Both the position numbers and the translations under genes were made by a program. 23,817 nt of DNA, taken from contig NW_015971556.1 of the NCBI RefSeq assembly GCF_000182565.1, positions 381,313 to 405,129 of the forward strand. The letters are read 5' to 3'. The notes under the pieces are model-generated. The model had not been told where the DNA came from. It searched no databases and saw nothing but the letters and a program-made list of their open reading frames with translations. Positions within the stretch are counted from its first letter, which is position 1, and every line of letters begins with the position of its first letter. Below are positions 18,651 through 23,817 of this stretch, piece by piece. Source of the DNA: Spizellomyces punctatus DAOM BR117. Its lineage: Eukaryota; Chytridiomycota; Chytridiomycetes; Spizellomycetales; Spizellomycetaceae.

Positions 18651-19604
18651 CTGGTCATCCGCGTCACCTAGAGGAAAAACTTCAGTATATCACCCTATTC
18701 CACAAAACCTACTGACAACATTCAATAGATATATACCTTATCCAACACAGTGTCGTGACTAACTTCAGACAGATCGGTGCACTGAATTTCGGTGTAGATA
18801 CCATCAAGCTTTTTCCTCAAAGCGTCCTTGCTAGCTGCGTACAACATCTTCTGCTTGATTTTCGACGTGTCCGGCGACCTAAGAAAAAGAACGACCCGAC
18901 ATCAACCCCGAATTGAGATGACCGTCTGCTAGAGGGGCCAATGAAAATATCTTTAACCCACTTACCACACGTAGAAGAGGATTTTGTTCCTAATTCCCTC
19001 TCCAGCCGTGTCGTACTGGAAGTCATACACGCAGTAGCGGCACTGATCTGCTGGCAGGGATGCTACAAAGTCTTCGTAGTCAGCACTTTCCACAGTCTTT
19101 TCCACCACGATTTCGGTATTGTTGTCGTTGATCTTGTAAATGATATAGCGGTACTTCTTCTTCAACTTTAGCTCCTGGAATGCCTCCACGGCACTATCCT
19201 GAACTCCCACTCCGCTGGACTACAGCAATAAACAAGACGGTTAGAGGCCCAGTATCGGCAAACGTGCATTTCCCTATCGCCGAGGCTGGTTCCAGTATAC
19301 GATAAGTCCAAATCCAATCTCCGTTATTTCCGGGTTCAATTTTCCCATTCCCATGAAGACCATCTTGGCGCGTCAAGATGGTCATGTCACTTTGACATTG
19401 AGAGTCGCCAATTGTTGCCTGCATCACTCTCATCCACCTGTCGCATAGGATGGATGGATGGATGCCCTTGGATGGCTTAGATGTCTTCAAGTTGTCCGGA
19501 GAGATGCCTCCAGCGCGCTTGACGCCATCCACGATGGCCGTGGCCATGATCGCTCAATTTACCAACTCTGATGTTCCTTCTCATATGTTACCTTTACTCA
19601 CCAT
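18647..19604 (-). CDS. COF1: Cofilin (ADF/cofilin family)
   Basis: Actin-depolymerising factor that binds ADP-actin, severs filaments and speeds turnover in the cytoplasm. Exons: 19602-19604 (the ATG alone), 18966-19219, 18737-18878 and 18647-18667, giving 139 residues, the usual length of a single ADF-H domain. Seen: the N-terminal S-S-G-V-G-V characteristic of fungal cofilins, Y-I-I-Y-K-I-N with T-E-I-V-V-E, C-R-Y-C-V-Y-D-F-Q-Y, F-Y-V-W-S-P-D, and the long actin-binding helix with K-Q-K-M-L-Y-A-A-S-K near residues 94-103. It ends in T-V-L-D-K-V-T-R. Introns are 382, 87 and 69 bases. The ATG-only first exon with a GTGAGT donor is inferred from the frame and from the position of Met before Ser-Ser in the family. 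Confidence 0.92.
19220..19601 (-). other. Long first intron of cofilin
   Basis: At 382 bases this is several times longer than the other introns in the island (mostly 40-125). It holds a GC-rich segment with its own ATG (19547, minus) and no stop to 19194, and a perfect 10-base hairpin (GACCATCTTG at 19358-19367 with CAAGATGGTC at 19374-19383). A short GGAT tandem lies at 19450-19464. I found no convincing C and D boxes for a hosted snoRNA. Confidence 0.6.
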
Positions 19605-20340
19605 TTTATGTTTGATGTGAGTTCTTCGGGAAGATACTGAAGAAAATGTCGAGAGGAAGCGGTATTAGGAGTCGAAATGCGGCTGGACGATGCGTGTGTG
19701 AGTGTTGGAGTTGGTCAATGTTACGCGTCCAATATTATCGCATGCGTGTGATTTGAGCGGCGTTTTGTGATGTTTATTTTTGGGCCAAACTCGACTAGTT
19801 GATAATATACATTGCAGCAATAGATACTATTATCGTCCCAGGAATCATAGCCTTTTTTTGAACCGTTAACATATTCATCACAGATGTATTCAAGTAGAAT
19901 ATGGCAGAAGCTATCACTACTTCTCAGATGTCATCTATTTTTCCAGCCAAACTTCAACCATGTGTGAGTATCTTCAGATCCAAGAGGCGATGGTATGCAA
20001 TAATGTGGTCCATAAGAGTACATCTTGCATCCATCGATTATTCTGCCGCTGGTAATGAGCTGTTCTGTTGATCGATTGTCTACTATGTTCCATCTGATCC
20101 TTCGTTTTTTCGTCAATCTCATCACCCTATTCGACTCCAAATACGTCCAAGTTCGACAATGCAATTGTGCTGGTGCAATAGGCCACCCTGGCCTCTCCAT
20201 TCGACATGCAAGTTACTATAGTTCACTGGCTTGATTGCAGGGATATATCCATAGTGTGGAGGTGATTGAAAATGGCACTAAGACCCATTGTTATCCGGAT
20301 AATCCGGTTAATCATATCGCATAATCAGAACCCCCTCTAT
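19605..20340. other. Cofilin upstream region; possible orphan first exon
   Basis: The 300 bases left of 19901 are probably the cofilin promoter and include an ACGCGT at 19723-19728 next to CCAAT. An ATG at 19901 on the plus strand starts a short coding-like piece (M-A-E-A-I-T-T-S-Q-M-S-S-I-F) ending at a GTGAGT donor at about 19964. No second exon could be found before the gypsy sequence begins. It may be the severed first exon of a divergent gene, or chance. Nothing else is recognised up to 20340. Confidence 0.35.
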
Positions 20341-20350
20341 CGCTCAGATT

Positions 20351-21000
20351 GGTGTGGCATGCAGCGGTGTGGCATGCATGTAATGTTTTTTTTTTTTTTT
20401 AAACTGCGGTGAGGCACATGCCAAACGTCTATAAAAAGGGGACCTTCTCCCTCTTCCCTCTTTCCTCTTTACCCATCCTCGACTCAAAGCATCCGCCCAA
20501 CAAATCTCAGTCCACCATGAGAATACTGCTCTGGTGCCAAGGACCTCGACTGCCCGACAGCAACTGTGATCAGAACCAGCAGCAACCAATCGGATCCGAT
20601 AACAAAGCTGCTATTATGCTGCCACACTTGTTGAGCTTGGTTGGTATGTATTGATGGCATTTTGTAGCGAATGACTCTGGTAAACCGGTTCGCTTAAAGG
20701 CATCAGGTAACCATGATTGAGGTTTCCGCAATTGCAACCTAAGCTTCGAAACCCCTGAGATCAAGCTCGGTTCTGGGCTACACCAGCGCAGCACAAAGGA
20801 TATGTTATGCAATCATAATTGATCATGGCAATGATCGGAAACGGGAATATCGGACACCGCCACCCTAATAAAGGTTATGGAAACCAGTGTAGATGTTACC
20901 ATAGTATATTCTTGTATAAAAAAGACGAATTCAATAAAATAAGTTGGGGGCAGAAGCCGTAGCAACACTAAATCCCCACAACTAGCTTCTCAACTCCAAT
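20351..21000 (+). mobile_element. Probable gypsy 5' LTR / promoter region
   Basis: Limits are approximate. It starts near two copies of GGTGTGGCATGCA (20351-20363 and 20366-20378), followed by a 16-base T run (20385-20400) and a TATA box TATAAAAAGG (20430-20439). A pyrimidine-rich stretch and an AATAAA at 20933-20938 come next. This order (promoter, transcribed region, poly(A) signal, then leader and gag) fits an LTR. There is no second copy in the window to define the ends, and I could not see a standard tRNA primer site. Confidence 0.5.
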
Positions 21001-21430
21001 CTTAGGTTAACAGGAACCTAACAGAGCACTTCAATGGCCTGATCACCCACACTGAAGCCTCTAAATCCTGCTCAGTTCACAACTAACTGACTCTCCTTGC
21101 CTCTCACCCTCAAGTCACTACCAACACCCAAAGAAAGGATTCAGAGACTACAATTCCTAGTACAGACACCCACATAACCTGCTAGGAGACCCAAGTTGTC
21201 TTTACCATAGTCTACCAACAAAAAATCCATTACATGGTGGAGAAGCACGACGAACTGCCTTCCCCTCTCAAATTCAGCTGAAAACCTTATTCAGTCATAC
21301 CGAAACTCTTGCGCAAACCAAGATCCACTCAGGTAGCTACTCAGAAACCTTTTCTCTCATTTCGGAAACAGACTTCACAAAACCAAGAATGATGCCAGTC
21401 GAACACTCACCAACGTGAGGCCGCTCACCT
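21001..21430 (+). other. Gypsy leader between LTR-like region and gag
   Basis: No gene is seen. It includes a small hairpin, TTAGGTT (21002-21008) with AACCTAA (21015-21021), which might mark an LTR or packaging boundary. This is an inference from position only. Confidence 0.35.
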
Positions 21431-23005
21431 GTGATCCAGACTCATAGTCAGGGTCCTGCGGAGGACATTGAAGTCCCTCCTGCAACACGCCTGAGGCGTT
21501 TGGGGACCACTTCTGTCGAACCGGAAGCCCCTAACTTGGCCACAATGGCCTCTGAAGTGGCAGCATTAAAAGAAGACATTGCCCGCTTGACTGCTGCAAC
21601 ACAGTTGGCAACTCAAAATCTTATGGAACAGCTTCATAGGCTTTCTGAATGTCAGACAGTGGTGGATGAGCACCTTGCATGAGCCTTAGAAGCCCTAGTG
21701 CATCGCCCACTGCCCAAACAACCTCTCATAGCACATGCTACAAGAGAACAGTCTGCAACCCCATGGGAAATGTTGGACACACCAAGGGAGCATACTGAAC
21801 CAAGTTTTTCAGGTCCGGTGCCTCCAATCCAAGTGCCAGCAGCCCCGTGGGCCAGCAACACCAAGGTCGATTCCTTGAAAGCAAAGGACATACCCGAGTT
21901 TACAGGCAAAAGAAACCAAGACGTTGAAGAATGGCTTAACAAAGTCCAACTTCTTCAAAACATTAGTGCAACATCAGATGCCAGGATGGTACAGCTCCTG
22001 CTAGCCATGATAGCTGAGAAAACCCCTGCTGATGCTTGGTTTTACACTCTGGAAGCCCAGGAAACTCACTCGTGGACCTGGAAAAGGTGGAAGGAAGAAC
22101 TGCTTTGAGAGTTCCGAGACCCCCTAACCAAGTCCAAGTGCAAAACCAAATATGTGCACTGCCATGTGAACCCCAAAGAATTTCGCAGCTTTCTTGCATT
22201 CATTGACCACAAAACTCATCTCTGGCACCTTGCATATGGTGACTGGGCAAACATAGAATGTCCCGCTGACCAGCATTTCGACCTAATAGTCAAACAATTG
22301 CCCAGTGACATCCAAATCATGGTCAAATCCTGTAACATCATGAACCTGACCAAATTAAAAGACTTCCTGCACCTTTATTTCAGCTCTGATGACACCAGAA
22401 AGCGAGACCCTTGCTACAGCGGTGCTGCAGAAGCTCAGAAGAAGTCACAAAAGACTGGAACCGATAAAGGCCCTAAGCAGACAGCTCAACATAAAACCGG
22501 AAACCCCAAAAAGGGTCGCGACGGCCCTCAGAAGATGGTTCCAGACCCCAACAAGGAACCACTGGCACCCTGCAAATTCTGTCAGAAAAAGCGTCATTGG
22601 AATGTTTTCTGCTGGCAGAACCCAAACCAAAAAGATCCTGAAGATGGAAAGAAGGGACCATATGGAGCACCCATGCCCGCAGGTTGGAAACCCAAACAGG
22701 AGTCCAAGAAGTTGTACATAGTGGAGCTGGACTTGATGTCTGCTACCACCGAGACTCTTTTTTTGGCTTTGGAACTGGAAAGGACAGCCACCGCTAATCA
22801 AGGATTCCACACCATCGGATTCTTTCATTCACCCAAGCACTCAGAATCAACAATTTTGATGACCGCACCTCTTTCCGAGGTCATGGAGACTAAGGAAGAG
22901 GACCCCCGCATGCCCATGCAGGGCTGGGACCGAGTCTGGGACAACATAGCCATCATCTGGGGCACCCCGCAAGTGGCTCTGATGATGGGTGACAACCCCC
23001 GCTGA
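21431..23005 (+). pseudogene. Ty3/gypsy Gag with two in-frame stops
   Basis: One continuous frame of 525 codons, interrupted by TGA at 21680-21682 and again at 22106-22108. It shows an N-terminal coiled-coil-like segment (A-S-E-V-A-A-L-K-E-D-I, about residues 37-75) and a retrotransposon gag domain with I-P-E-F-T-G-K (near 156) and V-E-E-W-L. A basic Lys-rich linker (about 320-370) precedes a single CCHC zinc knuckle C-X2-C-X4-H-X4-C at about residue 381. The frame closes at 23005 without protease or RT, so the element is gag-only or truncated. Both stops could come from CGA (Arg) by a single C-to-T change. Gag packages element RNA into virus-like particles; this copy should yield only a short product. 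Confidence 0.85.
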
Positions 23006-23069
23006 TAATATGATATACCCGGTGTATAATATGATATACCCGGCTTATAATATTCTATATAATAAGCCG
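23005..23069. repeat. 21-base tandem repeat running into a 29-base palindrome
   Basis: Two copies of ATAATATGATATACCCGG plus three variable bases (23005-23025 and 23026-23046) are followed by a third partial unit. The third unit forms a near-perfect palindrome with 13-base arms (one mismatch) and a 3-base loop from CGGCTT (23041) to AAGCCG (23069). It starts exactly at the gag stop codon. Confidence 0.8.
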
Positions 23070-23096
23070 TATTGAAGTGTTTGCCCAATGCATTGG

Positions 23097-23136
23097 AGTG
23101 TTTCAAAGTGTTTCAAAGTGTTTCAAAGTGTTTCGA
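23097..23136. repeat. 10-base tandem repeat AGTGTTTCAA, four copies
   Basis: Three exact copies (23097-23126) and one with a single change (AGTGTTTCGA, 23127-23136). Confidence 0.9.
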
Positions 23137-23287
23137 GTCTTCCAAGGTGTTTGTCCAAGTCCGGGACTATTGATGAAGGGATGTGCGCATCTACGCCGAA
23201 AATTTTCTCTGACATACACGTAAAATTTTACGCATCTAATATTTCACGTGTCCAAACTTGACATTTGCTTCTTCTCAAGACTCCATG

Positions 23288-23333
23288 GTTCGTTTCCCCT
23301 TGGGCGGTTCGTTTCCCTTGGGCGGTTCGTTTG
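23288..23333. repeat. 18/19-base tandem repeat GGTTCGTTTCCCTTGGGC
   Basis: One 19-base copy with an extra C, one 18-base copy, and a partial third copy (GGTTCGTTT). Confidence 0.85.
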
Positions 23334-23354
23334 GTGATTTTACTCGAGCAAATT

Positions 23355-23442
23355 CTTGCTACTAGGTTCAAACGCCACACTTTATGAAATCACTTTATCT
23401 TGCCACTAGGTTCAAATGCCACACTTTATGAAATCACTTTAG
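23355..23442. repeat. 44-base tandem duplication
   Basis: Units at 23355-23398 and 23399-23442 both read CTTGC-ACTAGGTTCAAA-GCCACACTTTATGAAATCACTTT in outline. They differ at only a few positions. The second unit overlaps the 3' end of the minus-strand frame at 23426. Confidence 0.9.
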
Positions 23443-23817
23443 CTTGGGACTCCATCTCTCCACCTTCCTTTACTGATGGTACTCGGGAGACCTTCAGTCT
23501 CAACACTTTTCGTTGTTTGCGGTAGATTGTGATAATCTCCATCACTTGGTCTTCTGTATATCCTGCCTCCATTAGCCCCTGCTTGACGTCATCCACCAAA
23601 GCATTTAGCTTCTCCTCTACTAGTGATGCCACATACATATTTGAACCATCTTCGCCTATGATTGTCCTCACATCCTTCTTAACCATTTTCCTTTCAATTG
23701 CCTCCTTTCTATGGCGATTCGTTGTTACGACTGCTTGGTGCATCTCATTGTCAACTGTGAGTTGGTAGAACCTCTTCATCTCATTTAGCTCTTCTTCACT
23801 TGCTCGCCTCATCATTT
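23426..23817 (-). CDS. Unidentified protein, C-terminal part (runs off window)
   Basis: An open frame of about 130 codons enters from the right edge and stops at 23426-23428. The visible protein is highly charged and probably helical (E-E-E-L-N-E-M-K-R, R-H-R-K-E-A-I-E-R-K, V-E-E-K-L-N-A-L-V-D-D-V), with no cysteine or membrane segment. The Met near the edge is probably internal, and the real start lies outside. I do not recognise the family. The stop lies inside the second unit of the 44-base duplication, so the C-terminal end may have been changed by that duplication. It could be a host gene or a transposon-carried frame. Confidence 0.5.
   Translation of the reverse strand, partial: MMRRASEEELNEMKRFYQLTVDNEMHQAVVTTNRHRKEAIERKMVKKDVRTIIGEDGSNMYVASLVEEKLNALVDDVKQGLMEAGYTEDQVMEIITIYRKQRKVLRLKVSRVPSVKEGGEMESQAKVIS

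Noticed and set aside
19194-19547. Independent minus-strand gene inside the cofilin intron
   Set aside because: It runs into cofilin exon 2 out of frame and has no recognised motif. It is kept only as an oddity of the intron.
19220-19601. snoRNA hosted in the cofilin intron
   Set aside because: No paired C and D boxes or H/ACA layout could be read; only a simple hairpin is present.

Overview
The window looks like nuclear DNA of an intron-rich fungus. It has spliceosomal introns of about 40-125 bases with GT...AG ends, fungal-type Ty1/copia and Ty3/gypsy elements, and a VPS52 and a cofilin gene of fungal form. A gene for a VFL3/CCDC61-type basal-body protein points to an organism that still builds centrioles and flagella, so a zoosporic (chytrid-type) fungus is my best inference. 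I cannot name the species.

Layout. Bases 1-7267 are a mosaic of retrotransposon pieces. A minus-strand copia fragment (gag, primer site, full 510-base LTR) abuts a minus-strand gypsy protease/reverse-transcriptase fragment. Next come a 73-base inverted copy of the gypsy RT core and a back-to-back LTR palindrome. A plus-strand copia element follows (gag, protease, integrase, RT) with two frameshifts and a truncated RNase H. It runs directly into an LTR that points the wrong way. Bases 7268-9040 are AT-rich decayed repeat DNA with a degenerate minisatellite and an old LTR relic.

Bases 9047-19604 are a compact gene island: a patatin-like triacylglycerol lipase (plus), VFL3/CCDC61 (minus), VPS52 (plus), a poorly resolved small gene (plus) and cofilin (minus). 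I rebuilt exons by keeping reading frame and matching remembered family motifs. The lipase and VFL3 stop codons touch with no base between them. VFL3 and VPS52 start codons are 75 bases apart and share a promoter with two ACGCGT boxes. The functions are unrelated in pathway: lipid-droplet lipolysis, basal-body assembly, GARP/EARP tethering at the Golgi, and actin turnover.

Bases 19605-23005 go from the cofilin upstream region into a gypsy element that has an LTR-like promoter, a leader and a gag gene broken by two TGA stops. No pol follows. The right end (23006-23817) has several short tandem repeats and the end of an unidentified minus-strand reading frame that runs off the window.

No tRNA, rRNA or CRISPR array was seen. 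All homology statements come from memory of family motifs, not from a search.
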